Assembly: GCA_963969495.1 (NCBI GenBank)
Contig: OZ018328.1
Coordinates: forward strand, 7,291,331 to 7,355,330
Direction: 5' to 3'
Length of the DNA: 64,000 nucleotides
Source: Ceratothoa steindachneri
Lineage: Eukaryota; Arthropoda; Malacostraca; Isopoda; Cymothoidae
This document shows positions 10,945-22,792 of the stretch, one piece after another (within the stretch, counting starts at the first letter, position 1; each line of letters begins with the position of its first letter). Below the pieces are notes generated by a model. That model saw only the letters and a program-made list of their open reading frames with translations. It was not told the origin of the DNA and made no database searches. Made by a program: the position numbers and the translations under genes.

Positions 10945-12912
10945 AAAGCAGTCAGTTTAATGATGACAAGTTCCCTGTAATTCCCCTCAGTATACTGATG
11001 ACAAGTTCCCTGTAATTCCCCTCAGTTTAATGATGACAAGTTCCCTGTAATTCCCCTCAGTATACTGATGACAAGTTCCCTGTAATTCCCCTCAGTTTAA
11101 TGATGACAAGTTCCCTGTAATTCCCCTCAGTATACTGATGACAAGTTCCCTGTAATTCCCCTCAGTATATTGATGACAAATTCCCTGTAATTCTTCTCAG
11201 TATATTGATGACAAATTCTCTGTAATTCATCTTAGTATATTGATGACAGGTTCCCTGTAATTCCCCTCAGTATACTGATGATAAGTTCCCTGTAATTCCC
11301 CTCAGTATATTGATGACAAATTCCCTGTAATTCCTCTCAGTATATTGATGACAAATTCTCTGTAATTCATCTTAGTATACTGATAACAAGTTCCCTGTAA
11401 TTTCTCTCAGTATATTGATGACAAGTTCTCTCTACTTCATCTTAGTATATTGATGACAAGTTCCATGTAATTCTCCTCAGTACACTGATGACAGGTTCCC
11501 TGTAATTCCTCTCAGTATATTGATGACAAGTTCCCTGTAATTTCTCTCAGTATATTGATGACAAGTTCTCTCTACTTCATCTTAGTATATTGATGACAAG
11601 TTCCCTGTAATTCCCCTCAGTATACTGATGACAAGTTCCCTGTAATTCTTCTCAGTATATTAATGACAGGTTCCCTGTAATTCCCCTCAGTATACTGATG
11701 ATAAGTTACCTGTAATTCTTCTCAGTATACTGATGACAAGTTCCCTGTAATTCCTCTCAGTATATTGATGACAAGTTTCCTGTAATTCATATTAGTATAT
11801 TGATGATAAGTTCCCTGTAATTCTTCTCAGTATATTGATGCCAAGTTCCATGTAATTCCCCTCAGTATACTGATGACAAGTTCCCTGTAATTCTTCTCAG
11901 TATATTGATGACAGGTTCCCTGTAATTCCCCTCAGTATACTGATGACAAGTTACCTGTAATTCATCTTAGTATATTGATGACAAGTTTCCTGTAATTCCC
12001 CTCAGTATACTGATGAGAAGTTTCCTGTAATTCCCCTCAGTATACTGATGACAAGTTCCCTGTAATTCTTCTTAGTATATTGATGACACGTTCCCTGTAA
12101 TTCCCCTCAGTATACTGATAACAAGTTCCCTGTAATTTCTCTCAGTATATTGATGACAAGTTCTCTCTACTTCATCTTAGTATATTGATGACAAGTTCCT
12201 TGTAATTCTCCTCAGTACACTGATGACAGGTTCCCTGTAATTCCTATTAGTATATTGATGACAAGTTCCCTGTAATTCCCCTCAGTATACTAATGACAAG
12301 TTCCCTGTAATTCTCCTCAGTACACTGATGACAGGTTCCCTGTAATTCCCCTCAGTATACTGATAACAAGTTCCCTGTAATTTCTCTCAGTATATTGATG
12401 ACAAGTTCTCTCTACTTCATCTTAGTATATTGATGACAAGTTCCCTGTAATTCTCCTCAGTACACTGATGACAGGTTCCCTGTAATTCCTATTAGTATAT
12501 TGATGACAAGTTCCCTGTAATTCCCCTCAGTATACTAATGACAAGTTCCCTGTAATTCCTCTCAGTATATTGATGACACGTTCCCTGTAATTCCCCTCAG
12601 TATACTGATAACAAGTTCCCTGTAATTTCTCTCAGTATATTGATGACAAGTTCTCTCTACTTCATCTTAGTATATTGATGACAAGTTCCCTGTAATTCTC
12701 CTCAGTACACTGATGACAGGTTCCCTGTAATTCCTATTAGTATATTGATGACAAGTTCCCTGTAATTCCCCTCAGTATACTAATGACAAGTTCCCTGTAA
12801 TTCCTCTCAGTATACTGATGACAAGTTCCAGGTAATTCCTCTCAGTATACTGATGACAAGTTCCCTGTAATTCCCCTCAGTATACTGATGAAAAGTTCCC
12901 TGTAATTCCTTT
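10945..12912. repeat. 35-bp minisatellite array, ~56 units, with 245-bp higher-order repeat
   Basis: The unit is about TATACTGATGACAAGTTCCC plus TGTAATTCCCCTCAG. Variants differ at the CTGATG/TTGATG step and in the last ten bases. From about 12120 the variant series carrying TTCTCTCTACTTCATCTTAG recurs every 245 bases (7 units; at about 12161, 12406 and 12651). The array ends inside the coding relic at 12912. Confidence 0.95.
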
Positions 12913-14215
12913 CTTGTTGCCAAAAGAGTTCTTCACAACCATAACAGAAATCTGCCACTCTTCCAACTCCTCCTCGTTCATTGAGTTTCCAAACTCTGGA
13001 TCTCTAATGAGCCGCCGGAATTGATGACCCACAAAGAGGTCAGCTTTCAACTTCTCCATGGTCAATTCTGTAAAAGCGTGGCACAAGTAAGTGAACCAGC
13101 CACCATGCTTGTTCAAAGCTTTGGTGAACTGTTTAATCAATCTGAACTTGATGTGCAGTGGTAGGAAGACTATCCTGTTTCTGCCCACCAGAGGCTTGTT
13201 TATGACGTTCCTTGCTCTGCAAAGCACAAATTCCTCTCGTAGAGACCAGTCTCTCTTCATGTAATGCCAAGTTCATCCCAACTATCCCACATGCACAGAA
13301 ATCACGGGTATTTGGTGAACCGCGAATGTTTCACCATCGACACGTCAACACAAATCGACCATTCATGTTGATCATAATAATTTTTCTAGCACGCACTTCA
13401 CCGCTTCATACTTTTTCTTCAATCTAGTTGAATGAGCGAAGGGATAGAGGCAAACTGGTTGCCGTTGTGGAGCAGAACACATTTCAGCAATAACTTACTG
13501 CTGTCAATGAACTCTCCAAAACTTAGGGTTGGTACTATGACACTCGAAGCTTGTGCATAAGCTGCGGAATATCTGTATAGTACACCAAGTCTTTCTCCTC
13601 AGAGAAAGAAACTGGTACTCTCGATGTCTGTTGTAGTAGAAGGTGATGCGAGCACTGTGAGACAAGAAGTTTTTTTCCTCCAATCTCGATGCTAACACGT
13701 CTCGGCAGAGGACTTTGAAAAGCTGAAATCGCGAACTAGAATATTTAGATACGTTGGGGAAAATGATGTTGAACATCATCGTCAAAAAACACTTCTTCAT
13801 TTGCTTCAATACTGCAGGAATCTTCGTCACTAATGTCAGGAAGTGCTTCAATGAGCCACAGGATGACGTGGTGATTGGAGATCAGGATACTTGAGGCCTC
13901 TCTAGTTATTTCTGTTGACCGCAGTCAAATCAATATCGCACAAGCATCAATCATTGCCTGAAACTTCAAACTTCAGACAACTCTTCTTGTCCTTGGTCCA
14001 ACGACGCAAATACTCGGTGCATGTCTTACCTAGTATGTTTGGCGCTCAAGCTCTATCTTGGACACCAAGTTTCATACCACAATAAGCTTGGTAAGCATGC
14101 TTAATGAAACTTGTAACTGGATTCGTATGAGGAACAACTGGACATTCACCTCCGATGTAGTAGAATACATCAGGCTAATGTTTGCAAGATCTTCTGGACG
14201 AATCTACTTCAGTAA
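12877..14215 (-). pseudogene. Decayed gene of an unclassified arthropod repeat family (unknown function)
   Basis: The minus-strand frame at 13260-12877 (MKRDWSLREEFV, then LPLHIKFRLIKQFTKALNK, then FRRLIRDPEF and EEWQISVMVVKNSFGN) matches a protein type I recall as multi-copy and unannotated in arthropod genomes; its usual C terminus (EEQGERFHQD) is missing, replaced by the minisatellite. Upstream on the same strand, 13650-13510 reads ARITFYYNRHREYQFLSL and FECHSTNPKFWRV, the N-terminal part of the same family, with frameshifts between. Whether the family is a transposase is unknown to me. It clearly cannot make protein here. Confidence 0.5.
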
Positions 14216-15160
14216 TTTGTTAAATTAAAATGACAATTAGTAAATTTGCCACATACAAACTCTTCAGAATTCGTTTATTTAAAAAATAAGAAACCTTTTT
14301 GCATCATGTAATTAGAAAATACCCCTACATGTTAAAAAACTGTATAAAACATCATATGACGATAAATCAAAAGGTTGACTTGATTGACACCAACCAATGT
14401 GATATTTGGATTCAGGACACTACTAAAATTCTCCTAAATCAGCTCAAAAAACTTGGACAATAAAGTTGGTATTGGACAGTGTAATTGGTGTTATTGGGTT
14501 GATTAACAGAGATCTAAATTGTAATTGTAGACAAAGCGTTCTTTTCAGAATAAGATTAGAACCTTCGCGAATACATACAACACTTTGATCTTGATTTAAA
14601 TTCGAGCAATAAATATTTCTAAGTAATTCTTCATAAGTCCTTCTTATATTTTCTCCATCTCCACAACGCCAAACAGATGCATAAAGGCTATAGAATGCCT
14701 AAGTTACAACAGGGCTATTTCATCTGAGAGATCAAATTAATTTGGTCTTTCGTTTTTATTTCTGTTAACACATTTAGACATTTTACTTATATTAAAATGT
14801 TGAAACTATAAAAGGGAGCTGTCATAGTTACCAAAGAACGAGTTATGATCTCCTATTCCAATAACCATACATGTGGGTAAATTTCCTATTAAAAATATTA
14901 TTAATTGACATTATGTTTATTCCGTTCGCAATCGGGAAGTTTTCAATTTGTATATGGGTAATTGGATACTTCGTTGTTATTTAGCAAACCCTTTTTAATC
15001 TCCATTTGCGCGGAAGGTGACAAACGCGTTTTTCTTACATATAGAAAACTTTCGATTATTTGAATTCGGATGTTGTTCGAAGGGTGATGAAAGGGTGAGA
15101 CGAACGATATAATTTTATTTTTAGTGATATTCTGTTCAGCAATAACTTTTGTTGCGATAA
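14216..15160. other. No gene seen
   Basis: AT-rich sequence without open frames of note, RNA gene or repeat that I can recognise. Confidence 0.4.
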
Positions 15161-15164
15161 GAAA

Positions 15165-15560
15165 TCAGCATGTACATATTTTACCGTCTACATCAAATAA
15201 CTTATTTGTAGGTTTGCTATACCTCTCTTTCACACGATCTGAATTCGAGTAATAGCAAGGCAGTCGAAAAAAGTGTTTATTTTTCTTCTTCTGTAAAGTT
15301 GAATAATAATGATTCGAAATACGCCCTGTAAGGTTAATTAGATTACCGATAGGTAAAATCGACGTTTCATTTAAAGACAATTCCACACTGTTAAGACCGT
15401 ATGTAGAATATTTTTCTCGGGAAAGGCAATTTCAACATACTCAAATATACCCGCATCTGATTTTGAAACTCGGGTTTTATGGAACGGTAAATATTACCTG
15501 GGTCGATAAGATGTTCGCCACTTCCTGATACATAATATTCAATTGGATGAGTTCTGTATA
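15165..15560 (-). pseudogene. F54H12.2-like (Polinton/Maverick-associated) capsid-type protein, middle part
   Basis: Minus-strand translation begins THPIEYYVSGSGEHLID at about 15555, matching the conserved PIEF.ISGSG..YIDL block of proteins annotated as F54H12.2-like. I recall these as structural proteins of Polinton/Maverick-type virus-like elements. A stop near 15420 is followed by an open 73-codon stretch with VELSLNETSI and a Tyr-rich part, plausible for the next region of the family. The N-terminal part is at 16975-17090, on the far side of a Tc1 element. It is an old non-functional copy. Confidence 0.6.
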
Positions 15561-15562
15561 TA

Positions 15563-16970
15563 CAGTGCGGCAAAAAAAATCCAACCATCATGACAATTGT
15601 ATTTATTTTTTATACACAATCAATATTTAAAAGTATTTAAACCTAATTCAATATATATATACATTCTTACCTTATACTTGTATTTCGACATATGTTTTTT
15701 GTTCTTGATAACTCGTTTGAGACGTTCTGGCATCGATTAGATCAAAGTTTGGCCCATTTCTTGTGATATCTCAGTGCACCAGATCTTTTTGATGGCTTCT
15801 GTGAGGTTGGGAATCGTGCCAGTATTGTGACATTCGACCTTATTTTTTATAATAAGCCATAGATTCTCGATCTGATAGAGAACTGGACTATTACCAGGCC
15901 AATCTAGAACACAAATTTCATTATCATTAAGCAATTTACTAAAGATTTTTGCCTTGTGACAAGGTGCTCCATCGTGCACAAAAGTTTTCTCATGCAATGG
16001 TAGTGTCAATGGAAGCTTCTCCTTTAGCATGGCTAAATATCGCTCACCATTCTTGGTTGTGTTCTTAGGAAAAAAAAAATAAAGTCTCCCTACCAAAATA
16101 GCTAAAGTAACCCCAAACCATCACACTTAGAGGGTCTTTCATTGTCTCGATAGTGTATTTAGGATCCATCTTATCTCAGCCATAGGGGCGGCGCACCATT
16201 TTTGGACAGCTTTTGAATGTTAAAAATGCGGATTCATCACTAAAAAGATCTGTTTTCCAATCATCAACAGTCCATTGATGTGCTTTTTACGAAACTCAAC
16301 TCTTTTCCTGACAATTTTGGCATTCAGCAAAGGTCTCTTGGCAGCATGCCGAGATAGTAACCCTAGCTCCTTTCGCGATGTCGATTTGTGCGCTAAGATA
16401 CATCTTTAAGCAAATTATGATGCTCAGACTTAATTTATTTATCTGTTATTGTTGGTTTCATGGACAAAGTACGTTTTATTAATTTATCAGTACGTAAATT
16501 CGTCTTTTTAGGTCTTCCCTTACCACTTTTTCGGACTGGAGTACCAGAAACATCATCACTTATATGGCAGGAAACACATAAATTCATAGTACTTTGAGAT
16601 ATCTCTTAATGTTTTGCAATCTGTCTTTCTAATTTTCTAGGTTTATGTAATGCAGCAATAGCACCTATTTGGTCACTTGATAGTTATTTTTTCGCAGTTA
16701 TTATTGGCTTTCTTAAAATACAGCACTTTGAGTAAAAAGAGTTGTTATTTTGTGAACACACATTATGCGCTGGAACCTGACGACACGTCCACTCACAACC
16801 GCTGTAGCAGCCGACTGAGGCAACGCAGAGCCAGCAAGCCGCATGGCTACTCTACAAAAAGCATTTCACCCCAAGTCTATATCTACATTAGAACATATTT
16901 TATAGCTTTCTGAAATATGTAAAAACTACATATGTTATGGATGGTGATCGGATTTCTTTTGCCGGCACTG
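15563..16970 (-). mobile_element. Tc1-like transposon, 1.41 kb, inserted in the capsid-like relic
   Basis: Ends are CAGTGCGGCAAAAAAAATCC at 15563 and, as reverse complement, CAGTGCCGGCAAAAGAAATC at 16970, flanked by TA on both sides: terminal inverted repeats and target duplication of a Tc1/mariner element. The minus-strand transposase is broken. N-terminal pieces lie at about 16660-16250 (KSGKGRPKKTN and TLSMKP). The C-terminal half is open at 16096-15737 with FVHDGAPCHKAKIFSKLLND and WPGNSPVLYQIENLW, the second Asp and final-acid regions. The usual DLNPIENLW is changed to VLYQIENLW. Confidence 0.9.
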
Positions 16971-16974
16971 TATA

Positions 16975-17100
16975 TTAATTAAGCGGGGAATATGAGCAAA
17001 AGTTAGTATCGGTAATTGAAGTCTGAGTCGGTGAAAGTGAGAACAGTTCTAACTCCGGGTGAAGACCATGAATTTTTTTCGTGTTGACAGAGCCGAGGAT
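16975..17100 (-). pseudogene. F54H12.2-like capsid-type protein, N-terminal part
   Basis: The minus strand reads PELELFSLSPTQTSI then SYSPLN and a stop just before the Tc1 end. In this family ELDLFS.PPTQTSI precedes the PIEF.ISGSG block by about 25 residues, and that block occurs right after the Tc1 element at 15555. The two halves therefore form one gene split by the transposon. Confidence 0.6.
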
Positions 17101-18370
17101 GGAATCTGAACGATGAGAAAGAGTAAGGTGAATTCCACACGGATCCTACAAAAGGCCTTCTTGCCAAAATGTGTTTTTTATTCAATTTACCTTTGGCATT
17201 AGAAACGGGTCCGATGTGACGTCACCTCCCTCTTCTTCTTGCGGAGCTCCGACGCCATTTACTTCTGCTAGGTAGGTTTTTTGATATTTTATGTGTCTGA
17301 TGTAATTTTTACGAGTTACATTATAGTCCACAGTGTTCGTGAATAGAGTTTCCATGATGAATATGATCATAGTGAAGGAAAATGAGTGTGATTTTATATC
17401 GGTCACCAGCGTGGGTATTTCTGCGTTTACAGTTTACCTAAAATGGCGCGTAGTACAAGGTCCGTACAAAATTTGCAAATTCGGGAAAATGAGTTCGATG
17501 AAGATTTCGTTTTGAAACTACTGCATGGTTAATCACGTAACATTGTTTTGTGTTATAAATGTCAAAAAAGTGACCAAAAAGATATGAATATACATGCAAG
17601 ATATAACTATATATAGTGCTGTTATAAGTTTATTAAGTAATAGAATAAGTGTTTATATTTCCAAAAAATATTTTTGAAAATTCTCAAGTTTCAAGTTTCA
17701 ATTTTCAGGTTTCATTATTGCAGTAAGAAGGGGATTTTACATTGCCTAATGAGGTTATTAATATATTTAGGCAATGCTAAACAATAAGGGCTGTGCATTA
17801 CTTGCTCAAAAATGTTTTATAAAATTAAGAAATTTACTATTTTTTATATTATTTTTGATATCTATGTAAAAATGTTGTAAAATAACAATTCTAACCAATT
17901 TTTTTTATATTATGTCTTTTCATAACATTTGTGTATCATTTAGTGGTAGTATATCTTTTAATTTCAGTTGTTGCATACCAAAAATGGTAACAATAGCGTA
18001 CGGAGCGTGGCCTACATGGTCACGATCCGTACAAAAACACTTTTTTCAAAAATAACACCATAAATCTGAACTGGTAAACATATTTCAAAGTTCTGTATAT
18101 GGAAAATAAAGGTATTTATGTGAGCTACATGTTGGGCACTTTGGATTTCACCTAACTTTAAAACTTTAGTTTTGATGGCCCCAATAAACACTAGCAGTAC
18201 GATCCGTGTCCACTTTACCCTATGAGTTTAATGATTTATATTCAAGAGAAGAAAAGTTTTCATTCTAATTTTCTTTCCTTTTAACATTCATTCAATAATA
18301 CTACTCTTGGGATTTTTTTTCTCTTAATTTTCACTGTAGAGGTAACCGGTTGTAATTCTTTATTTATTTT
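17101..18370. other. No recognised gene
   Basis: A 74-codon minus-strand frame (17406-17182) is open upstream of the capsid-like relic. It could be a neighbouring gene of the same virus-like element, but shows no motif. The rest is AT-rich with nothing seen. Confidence 0.3.
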
Positions 18371-18372
18371 TT

Positions 18373-18373
<1 letters not shown>

Positions 18374-18466
<93 letters not shown>

Positions 18467-18467
18467 C
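18374..18467. repeat. (TA)n microsatellite
   Basis: About 93 bases of uninterrupted TA. Confidence 0.99.
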
Positions 18468-18926
18468 ATTTTGCATTATATGCAATATTAGTTTTATCTC
18501 TCTCACTTGATCTTTTACCACTTCCATAGGATTATTCCCTCACATAATATCCTGTACTGTAGCTGCACTAGAATTGATTGCTTCTTCCCCTCCCCAAGTA
18601 CTTAACGCCATCTTTAAGAATAGGTGCAGCAGATCGGGATACGGACGCAAAGAACGAACCACGCTAATGGCGTCTTTGGTTCACTTATACCTCTAAATAC
18701 ACGTAGTTACTCAAAATTTTATTGCTTACGAGATAAATGAAGTTATATTACCGAATAAAAATGTATACTTATTTCCATCAGCTGTTCTTGTATACAAATG
18801 TATTGATCTTCCCTCTGCAGAGCTGAGGTTCATATAGTGAAGGCTATTAAAAATTATACTAACTCATGAATTATTTCTCGGGATTTGTAGAATACGCAAA
18901 AATAGGCTCTGCTTGCCGGCAAAATT

Positions 18927-19690
18927 ATGGTGTGCTATAACATCAGATTAAATGTTGTATATTATATGACAGAAACGTCCAAAATTCTGGTGTGCTATAA
19001 CATCAGATTAAATGTTGTATATTATATGACAGAAACGTCCAAAATTCTGGTGTGCTATAATCAGATTAAATGTTGTATATTATATGACAGAAACGTCCAA
19101 AATTCTGGTGTGCTATAATCAGATTAAATGTTGTATATTATATGACAGAAACGTCCAAAATTCTGGTGTGCTATAATCAGATTAAATGTTGTATATTATA
19201 TGACAGAAACGTCCAAAATTCTGGTGTGCTATAATCAGATTAAATGTTGTATATTATATGACAGAAACGTCCAAAATTCTGGTGTGCTATAATCAGATTA
19301 AATGTTGTATATTATATGACAGAAACGTCCAAAATTCTGGTGTGCTATAATCAGATTAAATGTTGTATATTATATGACAGAAACGTCCAAAATTCTGGTG
19401 TGCTATAATCAGATTAAATGTTGTATATTATATGACAGAAACGTCCAAAATTCTGGTGTGCTATAATCAGATTAAATGTTGTATATTATATGACAGAAAC
19501 GTCCAAAATTCTGGTGTGCTATAATCAGATTAAATGTTGTATATTATATGACAGAAACGTCCAAAATTCTGGTGTGCTATAACATCAGATTAAATGTTGT
19601 ATATTATATGACAGAAACGTCCAAAATTCTGGTGTGCTATAACATCAGATTAAATGTTGCATATTATATGACAGAGGCGTCCACCCCATG
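18927..19690. repeat. 58/60-bp tandem array, 13 units
   Basis: The unit starts GTGTGCTATAATCAGATTAA and ends GAAACGTCCAAAATTCTG. Two 60-bp units (with ATAACATCAG) come first, then nine 58-bp units (with ATAATCAG) starting at 19049, then two 60-bp units again from 19571. Units are almost identical, which indicates recent expansion or homogenisation. The last unit diverges after GACAGAGGCGTCC. Confidence 0.97.
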
Positions 19691-20465
19691 GACCACTGCT
19701 TACTCAAATTTTTATGCGGTTTATTTTTAGGTAAATCTTCATTTACTTTGAAAAAGCATAATGAGAATATTTTTCTCGGAGTGTGCTATTAGGTCCACTG
19801 GATACAATTTGATGCAACCTCTGTCTTGGTGACGTAATTTTTGACTGACGAGTGAAAATCTTTTTGAGCGGAGTTTATCATTAAAACGCATGTCCCAAGC
19901 ATCAATCCTTTTGCGGTGGGATGAATATTGATGCTTTATTTACTACCATTTTTGAAAATGTCAAGTGATAATGACCTTAGTGGTAGTGAAGATAGTGACT
20001 TGGAACACATGCAGAGTGATTTGGAATCTGATTACAGTATGTAACAGTGATGGTGTGAGTGATAAGAAATGGGAACTTGTTCATTTATCAGGCGGATGGA
20101 AACGAGGGTGTGACATGTGCAGGGATTCTAGGCTAGGCGTAATGCTAATTTTAGGTATATATATATATATGCATAGGCCTATATATACATATTCCTTTGA
20201 TTCCGTGATCATTTTAATGATTTCAACACATTTAATTTACATTCACAAAGATTTAAGCATCTTTAAATTTTTATTTTTAATTTATTTCATTTAGTTATGA
20301 CATCTAATAATGAGAAGGGAAAAATAACAGAAGAAAAGAGAAAATTAATATCCCATGGACAGAAAAATATTTCGGAATTCAAACATGCAAAATATTATCT
20401 GCCTAATATTTAGCTAATGATAAAGTTGGCGTATGCAAATAATAATAATCATCACCATCAATAAC
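19691..20465. other. No firm gene; short acidic open stretch at about 19958-20042
   Basis: A start in the context AAAATGTCAAG opens MSSDNDLSGSEDSDLEHM and about ten more residues to a stop. Such acidic N termini occur in piggyBac-type transposases and many other proteins. No downstream catalytic region was found, so I do not assign it. Confidence 0.25.
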
Positions 20466-20888
20466 TATAATTTAAGAAGGGAATTTTTTTTAGTATTTGA
20501 ATAATAATTTCATCTTAGTTTGGTTATGACTTATGTTTTTTATCAAAGTTATTTCTAATAATTCTTTTATAATATCAAAAAACAAAATAGTGAAATTCAG
20601 AAATAAATATAAGTATCGAAATTTTGTGAATTTTTTTTAAAACCCAAATGATGAATTTCAGAAAATTTATTTTTCTATATCTTCTTCTATAACTATATTT
20701 TAGCAACATGATATTTTGAAAGGGGTTAATTTAGTTTAGATTTGCTTTTTAAAATTATTATAATTGGCGAAGTTCAGAAAATTTATACAAATTTAACCAT
20801 GGCTGCTTTTTTTTAGATTTGAAATTTTAATCTTAGTAGCGAAGCGCAAGCTCCCCATGGAGGGGGGAGTGGCGAAGCCATTGCCTGG
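20466..20888 (+). repeat. ~430-bp interspersed repeat, copy a
   Basis: Begins TATAATTTAAGAAGG, ends GCGAAGCCATTGCCTGG followed by T. Shared internal blocks are TTAGTTTGGTTATGACTTAT, TTAACCATGGCTGCTTTTTT and the terminal hairpin GCTCCCCATGGAGGGGGGAG then TGGCGAAGCCA. It has no coding capacity. Other copies are at 26236-26676, 36971-37396 and 61754-62135. Confidence 0.85.
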
Positions 20889-21056
20889 TATAATATAATA
20901 TTAAGCGTCACTTTGCTGCCAAACATGAGTCAAAATATAGTAAATTAAACAAAGAAACAAGAAAAATGAACATATGAATTGAAGAAGTAGTTTAGATTAC
21001 AAAAAAAAAACATTCTCAACTGTCATTGAAACTGATATTTGTACAAAGTTAGTTAT

Positions 21057-22480
21057 TTAATAGCTGAAAATTGGCTCGAAGGGTAAGCCACTGATAGATG
21101 GTGAATTAATAAAAGAATGTATTTTAATTTCCCTTAATGAATAGTTTCCTTGATAAAGAAAATTCAATGAACCGAGTCTGCAATCAGGTAATTGGTAAAA
21201 GAATTGATAACATAACCAACAGTATTTTGGATACATTTCAGACCCAATTATCCTTATGTGTCCTTTGCAATTTAACATTAGAGGAAAGTACTTATCAAAG
21301 TGACACTTCACAAGTGGTTATTTCATCAGAGGAAAGGATGTCAACTGTAATATAATTGAAGAAATGTTGAACTTATTTCATACGAAGGGTAAAACAACTA
21401 ACAAGGCATAATTGAGAATTCTAATTTATCATTAACAAAATTTTCTATTGATAGAAATAAAATTTATTCGATTATAACTGATGGTGCTCCTATATTAATT
21501 TGTAAAAAGAATGGACTTATTACTCTATTCAAAGAATCAGTTGATCATGATGTACTCAACTGCCATTGCTTGATTCATTAACAGCAATTATGTTCTCAAA
21601 AATTGAATATAGAACAGTTGATGACAAATCTTTTGATATTTGTGAATTTTATCAGTTATGTGGGATTGAACCGTCGTGAATTCAAAACATGCCTGAAAGA
21701 AGTTGGTAATGAGTATGAAGACGTTATTTATTTCACAAAAGTCAGATGGCTCAGTAAAGCAGCGACTTTAAACATATTTCACTAATTGTTACATGAAATA
21801 AAATAGTTGGTGCAAAACGAAAAGTAAAATGTAGATATTTTATAAAAAGATAAATGGTTGAATGATCTTTCCTTTGTAGATATCACTGGAATGTTAAATT
21901 AACTTAATTTGCATTTATAAGGAAAAGACCAGTTATGTTGCTCAATGTTTGAGCGAATAACAAGTTTTACTCAAAAGTTAGAACTTTTCATAACACAATT
22001 GAAAGTTGGTGAAATTGGGCATTTTTAGAGTTTATCTAAAAGGCAAGAAGAATTTCCTGTGAACTTTGAAAGATATATTAAATTTTGTGAACTTTTGTCA
22101 GAAGATTTTCAAACCAAATTTTATGACTTTAAAAAAATAGAAAGCAAATTAAATTTATTTTGTGATCTATTTTCATTTAATTATGTGGAAGCACCAGCCA
22201 AATACCAGCTTGAACTGATTGAGCTTCAAAGTAGAGAATCTTTGAAAACTTACCATAGAGAACATTAATTTTTTCAATGAATTGGATAAAATTGCCAATT
22301 TATCTGGAAAACTATTATGCCTGTGGGGTACTAAATACTGCTGTGAACAATTCTCTTTGTGTATGAAAAACATAAAAAACGGCTGAAAGAAATAGTTTAA
22401 GTGATTACCATTTAACTAACATTCTTGGAATAAAGACTAGCACTACAAAAAGCAGATATTGAAAGTATCATATAAGCAAA
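21057..22480 (+). pseudogene. hAT-type transposase (ZBED/GTF2IRD2-like family), decayed
   Basis: Plus-strand blocks in order: IEEMLNLFHTKGKTTNKA (21355-21410), IITDGAPILICKKNG (21470-21515), LNCHCLIH (21558), NFISYVGLNRREFK (21640) with EYEDVIYFTKVRWLS (21710-21760), FKKIESKLNLFCDLFS (22125-22180), YQLELIELQS (22205-22235) and the dimerisation end LWGTKYCCEQFSLCM (22320-22365). This is the order of the hAT transposases that gave rise to ZBED and GTF2I-repeat proteins. At least four stops or frameshifts lie between blocks. Confidence 0.75.
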
Positions 22481-22792
22481 GCAATGGCAAAAATCACATT
22501 AATTTTATTTTATTTTGTGCAAGTAGAATTTCATTTTTTAGTGTCAATAGTACAGTAATTTTGTAATTATATATATATTTGTTATTAAAAATATCATTCA
22601 CGACCTTTTCAACTTTTTAAAGCTTTATATTTAAGTATCTTTGTGCCTGTAGAATATCGTCAAATTTCTAATTTGGTCCATTAGGAAAAAATGATGGACA
22701 ACCCTATTCTAGGATGTGAAATAAATTTACAAAAATTATTATTATATACAGTGATGTGAGGTGCTTGTTATCGTTTTGGGAGCTCTCTTTAA
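22481..22792. other. No gene; hAT flank
   Basis: AT-rich. A hAT-like end such as GATGGACAACCCTA at about 22692 may mark the 3' end of the hAT relic, but no matching 5' end or target duplication was found. Confidence 0.3.

Noticed and set aside
10945..12912. CRISPR-like regular repeats
   Set aside because: Units are contiguous 35-mers without unique spacers, in a eukaryotic context; it is a minisatellite.
19958..20045. piggyBac-like acidic N terminus
   Set aside because: Only an acidic start peptide; no catalytic region or TTAA-flanked ends were found.
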